Below are positions 11,501 to 24,471 of a stretch of 64,000 nt of DNA, piece by piece. Location of the stretch: contig NW_001865043.1 in the NCBI RefSeq assembly GCF_000002865.3, forward strand, positions 451,008-515,007, written 5' to 3'. Below the pieces are notes generated by a model. It searched no databases. It saw only the letters and a list, made by a program, of their open reading frames with translations, and was not told the DNA's origin. Every line of letters starts with the position of its first letter. Positions within the stretch are counted from its first letter, which is position 1. A program made the translations under genes and the position numbers. This stretch comes from Monosiga brevicollis MX1. Taxonomy: Eukaryota; Opisthokonta; Choanoflagellata; Craspedida; Salpingoecidae.

Positions 11501-13886
11501 ACGCCGGCCGATGATCAGGTTGATGAGAGCCAGGTTCGACCCTGTTTGATCACATTTTCCTCGGCCTGTCTTTCCGAAACAAATCTTTTCGACTCACGAG
11601 TCAAAATGCTGAACTTTGCTGGTTTGCTTTGCTTTACAGGTGCAGGCCATTAACATCACCATGGATCCGGGAATGGTGCTGACCTTCAACGTGACGCTTC
11701 TCCAGCCCCAAGAGCGAAAGCTCCACGGCGAATTGCGCCTTTACTCAACATACAGCACACTTTACATTCCTGTTTCTTATGAAGGTCGCCGCAAACTGTT
11801 GAACTTGTCACCAACGACCATTTTGTTCCCACCCACGTTTCCCGACCAATACTATATGTCCCATGAGGTTGACGAGGAAGTCTTTCCTTCATCTTTGCGA
11901 CAGGTGCGAGCATCGACCATCTTCTTTTTCTTCTTCTTGTTCTTCTTCTTAATCTTCTTCTCCTTATTCTGAGGCATTTCACTCATACTTTTGTCCTGGC
12001 CATTTGCATCATTCGCACCATTTTTCTTTGCATTCTAGCTGACCGCCATGCCATCGGCTGACATTGAGCTTATTCCGGACAATCGGTCCATCAGCATTGA
12101 ATCGGTGTCCTCAACTGACTCGCGCATTCAGTTTGTGCGTAATCCCAACTTTCCCAAGGATCTCAGTGGGTTGCAGGGTCAGCGCCTGCGCCTTGGCTCT
12201 GTGCAGTTTAACACGTCCTCCTTAGTCAACAGTCGCAACTACATGCCACGCGTGCGTCGGTCCTTCAGCTGGCCGTCAAAGTCCATCGAGCTTGACCGCA
12301 TTGACTTGGATGAGCTGACCGCGACGCACTCTGCTTGGCAAGAGCTGCGAGCAGCCAATCAACACAAAGTTGCAGCTCGCGTGTCGCTCCATGCCGAGAG
12401 CCAACTACCGCACCACATTGATGTGTTTGCGGCACTTTACCGCCCCAACCTGCTTGGTAATCGCACGTTGCAGTTTGCCTTGACTCAGATTCACCAAACC
12501 TCCTTTCTTGAGGCTGTGGTGACGAATCCCAGCCAACAACCCCTGCTTTTGCAGTTGGCCACGGTCCGCCATTATTTACAAACGAGTTTGGGACCACAAC
12601 TTGAGGCACACCTGGCGCTTTCGCCTTCGGATGCTCAGCACATGCGCACCGATTACGACCCCTTTCCTATGATTGACTTCACGAGTGACGTGTTCGCCGA
12701 GGCGCAGCGCCGGCTACACCCAGATACCGCCGCGCGGGACACGGCCATCAAGGTCTTAGGACCGGATCGTCTGATTCTTGCGCCACGTCGCAATGCCTCG
12801 CTTGTTTTCAGCTTCAAGCCCATTGTCGTGGGGCATGCCACTGCAGCCGTGATGCTGCTCAACAATCTCAGCATCATGGAGGCCGTCCGTCTCGACGCTA
12901 TCGGAGGCAAGGGGACCTTTGGCTTTCCCCGAACGCAGCCAAACATTCGAAACGGCAGCCTCGTACTCAGCATTACGTCAGATGATCTGCAGGGCTGTGA
13001 GGATCCAGATCTCTTCCTCGATGGCAACGGGTCAGAGGCCATTTCTTTGCCAGATGCCGCAAGTGCGGGCGCCAATGGCTCCCTAGCCTCGCGGCACCGA
13101 GTCGGCGATGCCTTTCGCTTCAACTTTACTGTTGTCAATCGTGGAGATATGCCCGTGCATGTCACTCGAATGGGCATTGACGGAGGGCCCTGTCAAGCCG
13201 AAGGTTTTGAGATTTACAACTGCACGCCCTTTGTGTTGGAACCACAGGCAGAGCACCAACTGGAGATTGGTTACACACCCGATTTTACGAGCGCTTTAGT
13301 CCGGTCTCGGCTGACCGTGCAGTTGAAGGACAATGACAGGCCACTTTTTTTCCAGCTTGTCGCTACGCTTCCCCCGCACTTGCTCAATCCCTGCTTCCAG
13401 GCCGTTCCAGCACCTACGTGGGCGCCATATCTCAAACCTGCTATTTTGCTTGTCTCGATTGCGCTGGGCGTCTTGGTCATGCTGGTCGAATGTGGCGGAG
13501 ATGGTGCGCTGCCCTTCAAATCACGCGTGAGAGTGACACGCAGAACCAAGACACGCACATCGAACAGTGTCAGTGACAATGTTTCGCAACAGCTGCAACC
13601 GCCGTCGCAACACAGACAATCACAACGGCGGCACCAAGAGCACGCGCAAGGACATGCGCAAGGTCGCCTTGATTCCAGTGATGATGCTGGCAATGACAAC
13701 CATGCCAAATCCCGGGAAGATTTCGAGAGTAGAGCCAACGTGGTTAACTCTGTCTCACCTAGAGGGAACCCTGGATTCGATGATCACACACCCGGCCATT
13801 ACCAAGACGGCGGGGAGGATTCTTTTGCAAAAGATCACATGCACGATCACGACCACGACCACGACCATGACCACGACCATGACCAT

Positions 13887-13951
<65 letters not shown>

Positions 13952-15694
13952 ATCACCTCGCGCACGCCGGAAGAAAAAATCCAAAAAGGCAACAGCCGGC
14001 ACTTCTGGCCGTGCCATTTCTACAGTGCCACTCATCGAATCGCACGCTGCTACAGGTGCCAGTCCGGCTGGGCGGGAAAGTGGCCGCCACGCTGCTGAAA
14101 CCAGCAATCACTCTCAAGTCAACTCTCAGGCACATCTCGTGAGCCACTCGACAACTGCGGCACGTGGTGGGCATGCAGATGTTTCACAGGAAGAATCAGC
14201 TAGTGCACAGACCTCTGGAACGACCTCAGCAAGTGGTATAGGCTCTCCACGCGAGAGTGGACAGGCTCCCGATGCTAATCCCGAAGGCGACACACGAGCA
14301 TCACGCCGAGGCCAAGATCGCTCCCCCACGGTTTACGCGGACGGGCAGCCACATGTACACGTGCCAGGCTCTCGCTCTCCGGACAAACCAGCAGAGGTTC
14401 GCCGGCGGGGTCCAGCCGCCAGTTTGAAGGAACCCGGAGCAATGCCTGCTGTGGCTGACAAGGATGCGATCATTGCTCAAGCGTTGCTTGCTGCGCAAGC
14501 AGGCGGTGGTCCAGAGGAGGGCGATGTTCCGTCTACTCTTCGGGCAGGTCGTCAGACAGCAGGGCGAAACAAGATGGCCAGTTCCCCTCGTATGGCCACC
14601 AATTCTACCACGCACGAAGGCCGGGTGGCGGCGCAACGGCTTGGGGTGGGACGAGCTCCAGCATCCCCCGTCAAAGCAGGGGGCAGGAACGCGGCTCGGC
14701 CAGCAACAGCTGCTGCGGCAGTGGCGGCTGGTTTGTCGCCTCGTCAGCTCGCGGCAAGTTCAACCGTGGCCCCATCGCCCCCAGGCGTGGGCTTGGCGCC
14801 AGAAGCCACCTCGCCACATCGCAAACCGCGCCCGCCTACGATGACCATGTCACCAGATGCCCCGCCCTTCTCGCCTTCATCGGCCACCTTGCGGCAGCTG
14901 GGAGCTTCACGGGGCGCGGGGGGTCGAGATGCCATTCCGCGCACACCCGAGCGCCCACCGCTGATTCCGGATCCGCTGACTCCCAGTACACCGGGTTTGT
15001 TCAAGCTGCCTCCTCTCCCCCACTTTAGCCCCTCCGTTCCTCTGCCGCCAGCAGAGAGCAGCCACGATCCCATGACCACATGGGGCACCGGCGTGGGGCT
15101 AGGAGGCTTGCCACCAGCCCCAGAAGAGCCAGTCGCTACAGGTTCTCTCTGGTCGAGTTTGACGGGTAGTGAGCCAGTCTGGAACGATGGGGACGCTTTG
15201 CCAACGGCCCCAGTGGTGGAGACTACCGCATCGCAGCCTGGAATGAGTGGCCACGATCCGTGGGCTTCCATGCCACCCACCAACCAGGACAAGAAATCAA
15301 CCTTTTGGTGGATGAGCCAGGAAGAACAGAGTGGCCCCATGTTTGGGAGTCGTGATGATTCTTTTTACGAGTCGCACTTGCCGGCCCGTACGGTTTCGGA
15401 TCCACCAGCTGGTACCATGGGTCTCTCGGCGGGTATTTTGGACCCTATTGAGGCCAGTCCGTGGTATGTCAACACTTTCTTGCCTTGCGCTTCTTGAAGA
15501 GTGTGGTGTGCGGTTTCATCCATCCCAACCGAGCTGGTTTTGCAAGTTGTCTTACTTTGCTTATGTCTCTGTGCTGGTTTGTCTTCCCGTGTTCTCCTTG
15601 TAGGGCTGAGGGCGGAGACGAACTTAGCTGGGCTTCTGAGGAGGTAACTGCATCGAGTAAGAATAAGGCCGATTTTTGGGGTGCTCCCTGGTGA
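8600..15694 (+). CDS. TMEM131: TMEM131-like secretory-pathway membrane protein
   Basis: Exons 8600-8684, 8780-8837, 8966-9031, 9160-9520, 9617-10402, 10518-10709, 11273-11533, 11640-11903, 12039-15463 and 15604-15694 give 1862 aa plus TGA, near the human length. A signal peptide (VAFVLLLIMPLAALDSA) is followed by the PapD-like region: VVTVVNGNPRADLHLYSIS, then VAPGDNTTF, DAVPNELRLRPLV and MIDFGTL, matching TMEM131 strand by strand. More Ig-like blocks run to a membrane helix near residue 1156 (AILLVSIALGVLVMLVE). The cytosolic tail is Ser/Pro-rich and carries an Asp-His tract (about 1292-1328). It ends with spaced Trp/Phe motifs (WASEE, FWGAPW). In animals the luminal PapD-L domain binds procollagen and the tail binds TRAPPC8. 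Intron 2 appears to use a GC donor. N-glycosylation sequons are frequent in the luminal part. Confidence 0.95.
13842..13950 (+). repeat. GACCAC hexanucleotide repeat coding (Asp-His)n
   Basis: About 18 units of gaccac/gaccat inside the TMEM131-like tail, reading His-Asp in the coding frame. The synonymous t/c changes near the 5' end show that the array is not perfectly homogeneous. A histidine-aspartate tract could bind divalent metal, but that is inference. Confidence 0.95.
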
Positions 15695-16088
15695 TTTACA
15701 TTTGAGGAGACTTGCAGAGACAATGCTTGTTGGTTTGGCGCAAAATTTTTTGAGAGGCATTTATCGAAAAAACTTTCTGGCTTGCGTTTTCCTTGCTGGG
15801 CGAAGACAATCGAACACTCTCTTCGCAGTCTCGGGCGAACGGAAGGTTTTAGGATTGGATCTTGACGGGATAGCCACTGGCCACCGCACGGGAGCATGAA
15901 ACACGCTGAACCACATCACAAACAAAAGAAAAATAAAAGGCACCAACAACCAAAGCGGGAAGGGCGTGTATAATAATGCTGGGTTGCAAGCCCGCTCCTA
16001 ATTTGAGTCAAGCTCGCGCTCGGCGCGAGAAGAGATAAATGGCCGGTCTTTATCAAGGATGGCGAGCATCGGAATCTAGCTCTTAAGC
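15695..16088. other. convergent 3' spacer
   Basis: The 394 bp between the stop codons of two converging genes. It contains the AATAAA at 15932 and presumably both 3' UTRs. No coding signal seen. Confidence 0.6.
15932..15937 (+). terminator. poly(A) signal AATAAA
   Basis: A canonical AATAAA sits about 240 bp after the TGA of the TMEM131-like gene, before the convergent PTB gene. It is the only good hexamer in this short 3' interval. Confidence 0.45.
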
Positions 16089-17023
16089 CTACTCATCCAA
16101 AGCATCGACCTTGGCCTTGAGCAAGGCAAACGCTTCCTGACAGCGCTGCGAAAACGTTTCCGCAGCCGTCTGTCAACGTCACGGGCGGCAAAGGGTCAGG
16201 CGGCCAATGAGCGTATCAAGCATGCGTGTTTCAGCAGAAGTGTGCGGGCTTGCTTCAAGAACCTTGAGACAGGCCCTACGCGCGAGAAAGCGTTTTGGAC
16301 CAAACATGCCTGATCGTAGAACTTGAAGACGTGGAAGCCATGATTGGTGGCATGTGCTTTGCAGGTGTCCAGAACAACCATGTGCTAAAAGCATGAGGTT
16401 CAATACCAAGGCGCGGTCAATCATTGCCCCTCACAAAAGGAAGAAAAGAAGAGACATTCGAGCAGAGGGCCACCAAACCGTTTCTCGGTTGATCGGCACT
16501 CAACAAGCACAGGGGTGGGGACTAGCACGTACAGAGCCATCTTGTTCAACGTAGTAGATGACGCTGACGATGGTTTCGAGTGGTGCTCGAAAAAAAACCT
16601 CTTCTTGCTCAAGGTCAGTGACTTTGATGCCGTAGCGATTGAGGACGACGATAACCTGAACGTGAACGAGCGGTCACAAAGTAAGTTGCGTTGTTCAACA
16701 TTTGCCTCGAGCGTAAGCGGGGTGCATACCAGATCGTCCATCGTTGAGTGTGTGGCGATGATGCCGAGCGCACGCTGGCCCTCGATAAAGTCAAGGAGAT
16801 GTGTTTCGGAGCGCGCATGGCCTGTGGTTGATCCGCAATGCTACAGCATGGTCCCGCGTCAAAACAGTACCAGGCCGTGAGTGACGAGGGGGCGGGGCTG
16901 GGGTGGGGAGATGATGCTCAAAACCGATTAGACCCTGATTTGACAAAAGGCTGTTCGACTGAGTTGGGTCCTAACCTGAGCACTGAACTCAAAGCGCGAG
17001 TTCTCCGTAAAGTGAGCGTCCAT
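16089..17023 (-). CDS. PTB/PID-domain adaptor protein
   Basis: Small protein that is almost all one phosphotyrosine-binding fold. Exons read from the minus strand are 16730-16821, 16533-16655, 16310-16384 and 16089-16169, plus a first exon starting at 17023 (MDAHFTENSRFEFSAQ) whose donor I could not fix. Key blocks: LLDFIEGQRALGI, LNRYGIKVTDLEQEEVFFRA, PLETIVSVIYYVEQDGS, HMVVLDTCK, NHGFHVFKFYDQ, then the C-terminal helix AETFSQRCQEAFALLKAK. The GIKV...IVSVIYY pattern and final amphipathic helix are typical of PTB domains such as ICAP-1, Numb and Dab; ICAP-1 (YGIKV, then VCYDDG) is the nearest I recall. Such adaptors bind NPxY motifs in receptor tails. The intron after ...KFYDQ seems to use a GC donor, because DQ joins TAAETF in frame. 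Confidence 0.72.
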
Positions 17024-17361
17024 CCTTCTGGGCACTTGGAGAGTGAGCCGAGGACGTCGCCACTTCCGCAGTTCTTTTCTATTTTTTCTCTCTCTTCTTC
17101 CTTCTTCACACTGACTGATGATGAATGAAAAAAAAAAAGAAGAAAATTCACATGAAAATCAAAATTTTTCATCTCGTTTTGAGACGAGATGAAGAGATGA
17201 TTCGTGGCTGGTTCGTAGGGTTGGGGTTGGTTGGTGCACTTCTGGTGGCTCGGGCACCATCGACTTGCGCTGTTGGCCAGCGCCTTTGACATGGTATCAA
17301 TGAGCGAGAAGATATCAATTCTCAATTTGTTTTGGAGCGCGTGGGCATGTTACAACGACTC

Positions 17362-19481
17362 TCACGGCGCGCTCGAGGACGAGAGACGGCGGTGATGGTG
17401 CAGTGACATCAGGTCCACGCAGCGTGCCACAAGAGCTGTCCAGCCCGTCTGATGACTGGCGCCAACGCCACGTCCTTCTTCTGGATGAAAGTACCTAAAC
17501 ATGCCCGTAATACAAGAAAGAGCACGCCGTGTGAGTATATTTTCTACTTGCAATGACACACAGCCAGGTGGGCCCGTACTCGTAGAAGAGTGGGTGGTCA
17601 TCGTGAATGTTCTTGACAGAGTCATGCCGGTGGCACGGACGCTCGCCTTTTTTGTCCTGGAAATCAAAAGGAATGTCGCCAACGTGCTATATAAGCGCCC
17701 ACACAGCTATTGCAGTTTTGCTGTTTTACAGTCAGCGACTCCGGAGCCCGCACCTTCTCAAAGAGAGACACAAGGCGTTTGCAGAGATACTCCGAGGCCT
17801 CTTGAAGATTCATAAGATGGCCAGAGCCCGTCGGCACTTCTATCTGCGTTTTATGTCAAAAAGTGTTGTCAATCGAACAAGCACCTCGTACACAATGTTC
17901 ACCTCATGGCAGGGCCCCTCCCGCGTCAAGCCGAAAGCTGACCTTAAAATCATCGCCGAAGAAGTAGTAGTATCGCTGCAAGGACTCAATCAAAAGAAAA
18001 TTGACGGGGAACCACACGGGTCCGCGCCAATTGGAATTGCCACCAAAAAGGGCTGTGGTGCTTTCTGCCGGGTCATACTCGACGCTCACCTCATCCTCTA
18101 CGAGGTTGACCGTCGACAGCATTAGGTGAGTGGCGAGCTGGAAGAAACCTTACTGACGAGTACATGGGCTTGCAGGCTCACCGTTGACCGTGGTCACGTA
18201 TGGCTCTTCTGAATAGGCTTTGCTGAGAGAGCGAATGCCGTAAGGCGCCAAAAATTCCTTCTCGTCGAACATGTACTCGAGCAGGCATCGGAGACGCTCC
18301 CGAGAGGGAATGGCCAACAAGTGGCGACGAGTATGCTCCTTCACCGCCTCGTCCTTGTCAATGTCACATGAAATTTGTACCTAAGAACGCGAGTCTTGGA
18401 GTTAAAAAAGTGCTCAACTCACCTCGTCTCGAACATTCGAACATTTCATTGGCCTTGACTATACCTGTTGTGCCAGATCTGGAGTGTGTTTGAGAAACCA
18501 ATTGAGGCGCTTGCGAAAGTTGGGTAGCTTGTCCAAGACCTCGTTGTCCAGCACCAGGCAAGCGTACATGGGGATGAGCCCAACCATGGAGCGCACTAGA
18601 GAATGACAAAGGCCAGTTAGTCCTTAGCAGGGGTCGAGCCGAAGGAGAACACGGCGAAAGAGAACAAAAACGAAAGGGAGACTAGTCAGTGCCAACATCA
18701 AATGAGGGGTGGGACTGACCACGCAAGACTTGGGTTTCACCGTCGTGGCCTCGAACTTGATCATAATAAAAGCCATCTTCCTCGTCCCACAAACCAGACC
18801 CACCAAGGGTGTTGATCGCTGTATTCGGTATAGGAGCTATGAGCTCTCAAGCTTAAATGCTCGTTCACTGTTGCAAACGGGGCGGGGGCTACACATACAA
18901 TGGCTAATTTGCACAAAGTGCTCGAAGAACTTGCTGGCAATGTCTTCATAGGCCTCGTCTTGCACGGCCAACTCCAAGGCCATGTCGAGCATGGTAATAG
19001 AGAAGAAGGCCATCCATGAGGTGCCATCAGCTTGCAGCAATTCTGTCATCAGATGATATCGAAACAACCCAATTTGCACGGTGAGGATCAGGTGCCATAC
19101 AGAAAAACCAAAACCAGAAGAAACAACCGCTGATTTGCTTTTTTAAAAGTCTCGCGTCGATGCACTCGGAGTAAACCTCACACTTACCACCATGTTCGAG
19201 CGGTTGCGATCGATCAAACAGGCCAATGTTGTCCAGGCCCAAGAAGCCGCCAGAGAAAATGTGCTCGTCAAAGGGATCCTTGCGATTGACCCTAAATACC
19301 GTGTGCAAAAGTGCAGGTGAGCTGCAGCCAGGTATACTGGTTGCGGAGGGCGATGGTTTTCATCGACGAGCGTACCACCAAGTGAAGTTTAGCATGAGCT
19401 TGTGAAAGCAGCGTTTCAAGAAGGTCAAATCTCGCTGGCCCTGGGGCGCTGTCAGTTTGTACACGCGCCAACATGCCCTGT

Positions 19482-19515
<34 letters not shown>

Positions 19516-22500
19516 GGGTGGTGTTAGCATGTGCACAACAAAGCACACAGCTTCCCGTGGGCAAAAGCTCGAACAATGGGTCTACAACGTCGTACCAAGC
19601 GTGCACTGGGGGGTTGACATCGCCAAAATTCCACTCGTATGCTGGTAGCTGGCCATTGGGGTGCATGTACCACTCGCGCAAGAATAGGATGAGCTGGTTT
19701 TTGGCAAAACCAGGGTCAATCACGGCCATAGGAATCATGTGGAAGGCCAGGTCCCATGCAGCAAACCCTGTCAAAACCATGCGCAGCGTGACTTGAAGCG
19801 CTCACACACTCATTGGTGCCTTGAGCTTTGGTTCTCAAACGCCTTACATGGGTACTCCCACTTGTCGCACATGGAGATGATGTCTCGCGAGTGCAGCTGC
19901 AAACCGGGCAGAATTACGACCCGACAGAAAAGTATCAGCTCATCATTTGCAAGGCATGAGGGCAAGCAAGAAGCTTCAACCACTCGCAAGCAGGTCACAC
20001 TCACATGAGTCCAATCTTCATTTCGAACTTTGGGATGCTGGGACGGTGGCCGCGGCATGTTGGGATCGCCGTCTTGCCACTATGAAAATGTGAACAACGC
20101 ATGAGCAGGAAGCGCGTGAAAAATTTGTTGGGGTGCTGTCACGTTCTATCTTGCCTACCTGATCGACGATGTAGAAGTAAAACTGCTTGCTCCAGATGAG
20201 GCCGGCATACGCTTCGCGCTGAATGCGGCGCTGCTCCTCAGTGAGCCCGTTCAGCCGATGCTGGTAAAATTCATCGGCCTGCGACAAACGAAACTCTCAT
20301 TGAGACCTGTTTTAAGGCGCGGGTTGCTCGTGTAGCTATCAGGCAAAGAAATCCCTTGGGAAGGGAATGCGTCGCGTCGCTTACAAACCTCCTTGATACG
20401 CGTTTCAAAGAGGGCGTCAAAGTCGGGCCCAAACTCTTTGTCATCTGCTGTGATATCTTGCTTGGAGTACTCATCGTCAAAGTCGACCAGGCGCAAGCGC
20501 AAGACACGCTTTTCTCCTAATGATAGCGCAATGGGAGACGAGACCATGGCCAAATGCGTCAGCTTGATGCTTTTGAACGAATGCCAATTCCAGCAGAATA
20601 AATAGGACAAAAGAGAAAGGTACGTCCCCCAGGCGCAGAAAATCAAACAGCCATGCAGACGCGTGCACGAACCAGGCTCCAAGGAAAGTTTGTAGTGCAT
20701 AGCGGCCTTGGTGCCGGTCTTGGCTGGATTGACGGCTTTTTCATCTCCGTCAACGAGAAAGGCATGAAAAGCATCCTGTTTGATCAGAACCAGACAAGTT
20801 GTGATGCTGCCGTGGCTTCCATCAAAGCAAAAACGCCGAGCTTCCTGCATGGAAGCGCAGATGCACGCTAGACAAAAGACACAGCAGCGACGAAATACAA
20901 ATCTACCTTGGCATAGGCGGGATCACCCTCAGGGGTGCGAGGGACATCATCGTTGTCTGGAGTCGACTGGGAACATTTTTTGCGGCATTGGCCACGATCT
21001 GTTCCGTCAATGTTGCCTTGGCCTTCAGCCTGCGTGGCGTGGGAGCCAGCGACGTTCACTTGGTCGTCCGAGTCGGATTCTTCATCTGCAAGCTCGTCCT
21101 TTTTGGCTGGGCGCCGCTCCTCATCAGCAAAAAGGCGCTTTGTGTTGTTTTCGTTATCCGTGAAAAGAGTCGTTTGACTGCGGACAAGACGTGTGACACC
21201 AAAGTAGGCAAAACATGGCCTTGAGTTGACAATCACTCGCGCACATTTAGGCCGGGCTGGGCATCAACAGCTTTGGCAAGCGCAAGTTGCTCGGAAGGGG
21301 GAGATGGGTTGAAGACATACATGTCACGGCGCTCAGCCATGAGGCGGAAGGTCCCCAAGGTTTCCTGTTTGGCCTCAAACTCGACCATGCCCTGGCTGTT
21401 CAGGCCTCGCATTTCCTTGACGTAGCCCTTGCTAGACCCAACTAGCAGCATGTGGCGCACATTCATGGCACAGGGAATGAGTGCAATGCAGATGTATGCA
21501 TAGGTCACGAGGCAACAAGTTACTGTGAGAACAAAAGAGTAAAAGATGGCGGGGGGAGGGGAGAGAGAAAAAGAAGAAAAAGAAGCAGAAGGCAGTGGCG
21601 ATGACGATGACGGTGACTGGCCAACCTTCGTCCTCGGTGCCCCAGGTCCAGGTGTTGCGCAGCCAGAGGTTGGGCAGAACGTGGCATGTGTGAGGCTCAG
21701 AGCCCCGGTTTGTGACGGTCAGGCTGGGGAGGGAGTGCCAGCAAGCTCGTGAAGGGAGACGTTCACAAAGATGGCGAGCTCGCGTCGGGGGTTCATCGAC
21801 GTTTGGCACAGACCGTATGGCGATGTCATTGGGCCCTTTCTTGGCATATTCAGCTTGGACGTCAAAATAGGCGTTGTTGTCGAATACGCCTAATCTCAGG
21901 GTTCAGACGCGGTATGGCAATTGTCAATTGGAACTGGCGGCGAATTCTTGGCATGATAAAGCCACTGCCACGGTTCATACCTGTGTCAAGGATCTCATAC
22001 TCTGGATCCTTCTTGGAGCGGTCGGCATTCTCTTTGACCAGCTCTTCGTAGGGGTAGGCGGCATGCGGGTACTTGTACAAGGCCTGGCGCGGAAAATGAT
22101 AAGAAGACGACAGTCATTTCGTGCTCGGAGAGGCCATCGGAGGGAGCGGGGGCAACTGACTTTGAGGTAGCTGGCGGTGGGCGTTGCGTCGATGTAGTAG
22201 TACAGCTCCTTCACGTCCTCCCCGTGGTTGCCCTCAGGACCACTCAGACCAAAGAGGCGTTCCTTCAAAAAGGGGTCCTAAGCACGAGCAAGCAGCCTTG
22301 AGCCTGATGAAAACCGACAATCTCGCAAAGGAAGGCGGCGGTTGGAAGCACGGGTTTTTTGTTTTTTTCGAGCGAGTATGCTCACCTCCTCATTCCAAAG
22401 GGCAAGCGAAAAGCACAAACGGCATTCACGGTCCTGTCGGGAATGACAGGTCAAAGCATGAGAAGCAAGTATATGCTGCGTCCGATGGGGGTGCGACGCC

Positions 22501-23079
22501 GCTGTGAGGTGTCAAGCCAGCGCACCGTGATGCCGAGGAGGCCGTCCTCGCCCCAACGATAGGTGCGGGAGCGGGCTTGGTCATGGGTAAAGTAGTCCCA
22601 GGCAGATCCGTCCTCGCTGTAATCTTCGCGCACGGTGCCCCATTGGCGCTCACTGTAAATGCATCGGACCAAGCAACCATGAGCCAAGGTCAGGACTGCG
22701 GTCCGACTCAGAAGTGGCACGGTCGGTCGGTGTGAGCCGACCTCAGATATGGTCCCCATCGAGCCCAGTTGACTTCACGGGCATCGCTCTCACGCAGGCG
22801 TTCCTTTTCTGGTGTCTCGAACGACCAATCCTGTCAGGACGAAAACGCGCACATCAACGTTTTGAGCGAGGCGGCGCAAAGAAGCTCCCAGAGCCAAGAA
22901 GAAAATCAAAACAAAAGGCGCACAAAGCCTTGCTTGGTCTCGGGGGGAAATTGGCGGTATCAACGTACCTTTGTTTCGCGGCGGGCCATGGATATCACAT
23001 GCTGGCGTTGTTGCTTGAGCTGTTGACGTCGGAGGACGCCCTCGCCCTCCTTGACAGAGGCGAGATGGGCATCGGCCAT
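17362..23079 (-). CDS. GH63-family glucosidase, YMR196W type
   Basis: About twenty exons on the minus strand. The first ones close in frame: 22969-23079, 22742-22830, 22526-22652, 22386-22433, 22161-22277, 21981-22083, 21814-21889, 21626-21723. Diagnostic blocks in order: [193 protein letters not shown]. This is the single-protein (alpha/alpha)6 glucosidase group seen in fungi and bacteria, not the ER processing enzyme MOGS. No signal peptide or membrane helix is evident at the N-terminus, so a cytosolic role is likely. The true substrate is unknown. One intron holds a 30-bp A-run (19484-19513). Confidence 0.95.
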
Positions 23080-24471
23080 GTCGGAGCCTGTCCGCACAGT
23101 GTGAACCAACAATGTCCGGCGGCGATGCAGAACGACCAGGTTGTAAAAGAGGCGGCACAGCAGGGTGCCTTGTATTGTGGGTGCTCAAGGTACGGGCGCT
23201 GATGGCAGGGACAGCCAGAGAAGAAAATGTCACTGACCACTTCAACTTTTAAGACACAGCCTTGAATGCGCCACCCAATGTGTGGAAAAACGCTGATGAA
23301 TTGATTTCGGTGGGTTGTAAGGCAGAGCTACGTCGTCCGAACACGCAACCGAATGAGCAAGTGTCAAGTGTGGGACCCACACACATGCAGATACACACAG
23401 GTGCGGGTGTAGGTGTAGGTGTAGGTGCAGGTGCCGATGCAGACCCCCCACCACCAGCACGAGCAGCTGTTGCTTCTTCACTGTCAAATGGCTCAGAGTC
23501 CGCAGTTGCGACATACACACTGACAGAGGGCTCCAAACCTTGATCAACACACCACAGCCGAATATGGGTCACACGACCACAGGAAAAGAGAGAGAGAGAA
23601 GAAAAGAGAGAGAAAAGAGAGAGAAAAGAGAGAGAGAGAAGAAAAGAGAGAGAAGAGAGAGAAGAGAGAGAGAAGAGAGCGAAGAATGAATTGGTTCGAG
23701 AGAGACAGAGAGGGGCAGAGAGAAACAGTTGGGGACAAAGAGAGCCAGAGGAGCAGAGAGAGCCAGAGAGGAGCAGAGAGAGACAGAGAGGGACAGAGAG
23801 GGACAGAGAGGGACAGAGAGGGACAGGGAATAGAGAGGGACAGAGAGGGACAGAGAGGCGGAGGAAAGATTGACACACAACACAGAGACACAGACACAGT
23901 CAGAGGCATCCATATTATTATCATTTACTCGACACGCCATGCCATGGCGTTCCATTTGGCGGGGTGGGGTTAGGATTGTGCCATTGGGCGGGAGGATGGT
24001 CAAGGGATGTGCGGTTCACATCTGGCTGGTGCTGCGCGCATGTGCCTTTTTTTTTTTTTTTTTTGCATACAAGTGGAATTGCCAACGCACGTTCTGCGAA
24101 CCGTCATCACTGAACCTCCTATCGGGCAGCCCTCAAACAATATCGTGGCAAACCACGGCTGGTGATGGTGGGGGGTGTGAGGGATTTCTTCGTAGAATCT
24201 TCATGAGGTCATGCCTGCTCACCCAGGAGCGTGTGTGTATGATGCCCTCCGCAGCTGCGGCCCGTGCCAGAATCAACTGGGCAAACCAACATGTGCATCA
24301 AAAAAAGTTCGATTGCCAGCATGCAGAAAAGCTCAACACAGGAAGAGAAGGGAAAAAAAGGAAAAAAAAAAAAAAAAGGGAAACGAATAAAAGACAACGG
24401 ACAAGCCAGGAGCGAAAAGCAGTGTGGAACCAAAACTTAAGATCGCGCACGAGAAAAGTGGAGCAGGAAAT
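23080..24471. repeat. GA-rich minisatellite spacer
   Basis: Intergenic between the GH63 5' end and the scramblase-like gene 3' end. 23581-23865 is a purine tract built from gagaga and a roughly 10-bp ggacagagag unit (clearest at 23776-23835). 23401-23450 has short gtgtag/gtgcag repeats. Poly-T at about 24047-24064 and poly-A near 24360-24378 flank the rest. Open frames here are low-complexity; I see no gene. Confidence 0.7.

Noticed and set aside
13755-14107. Val-rich, Gly/Arg-rich and Trp/Ser-rich open frames on the minus strand
   Set aside because: They are readings of the GACCAC repeat in other frames; only the Asp-His frame continues into the conserved gene.
19484-19513. 30-bp A-run as a possible SINE or processed-copy tail
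   Set aside because: No flanking target-site duplication or element body; it sits inside a GH63 intron and looks like simple slippage.
23686-23973. Arg/Glu/Gln-rich open frame
   Set aside because: Reads through the gagaga minisatellite; period-10 units rather than codons drive it.
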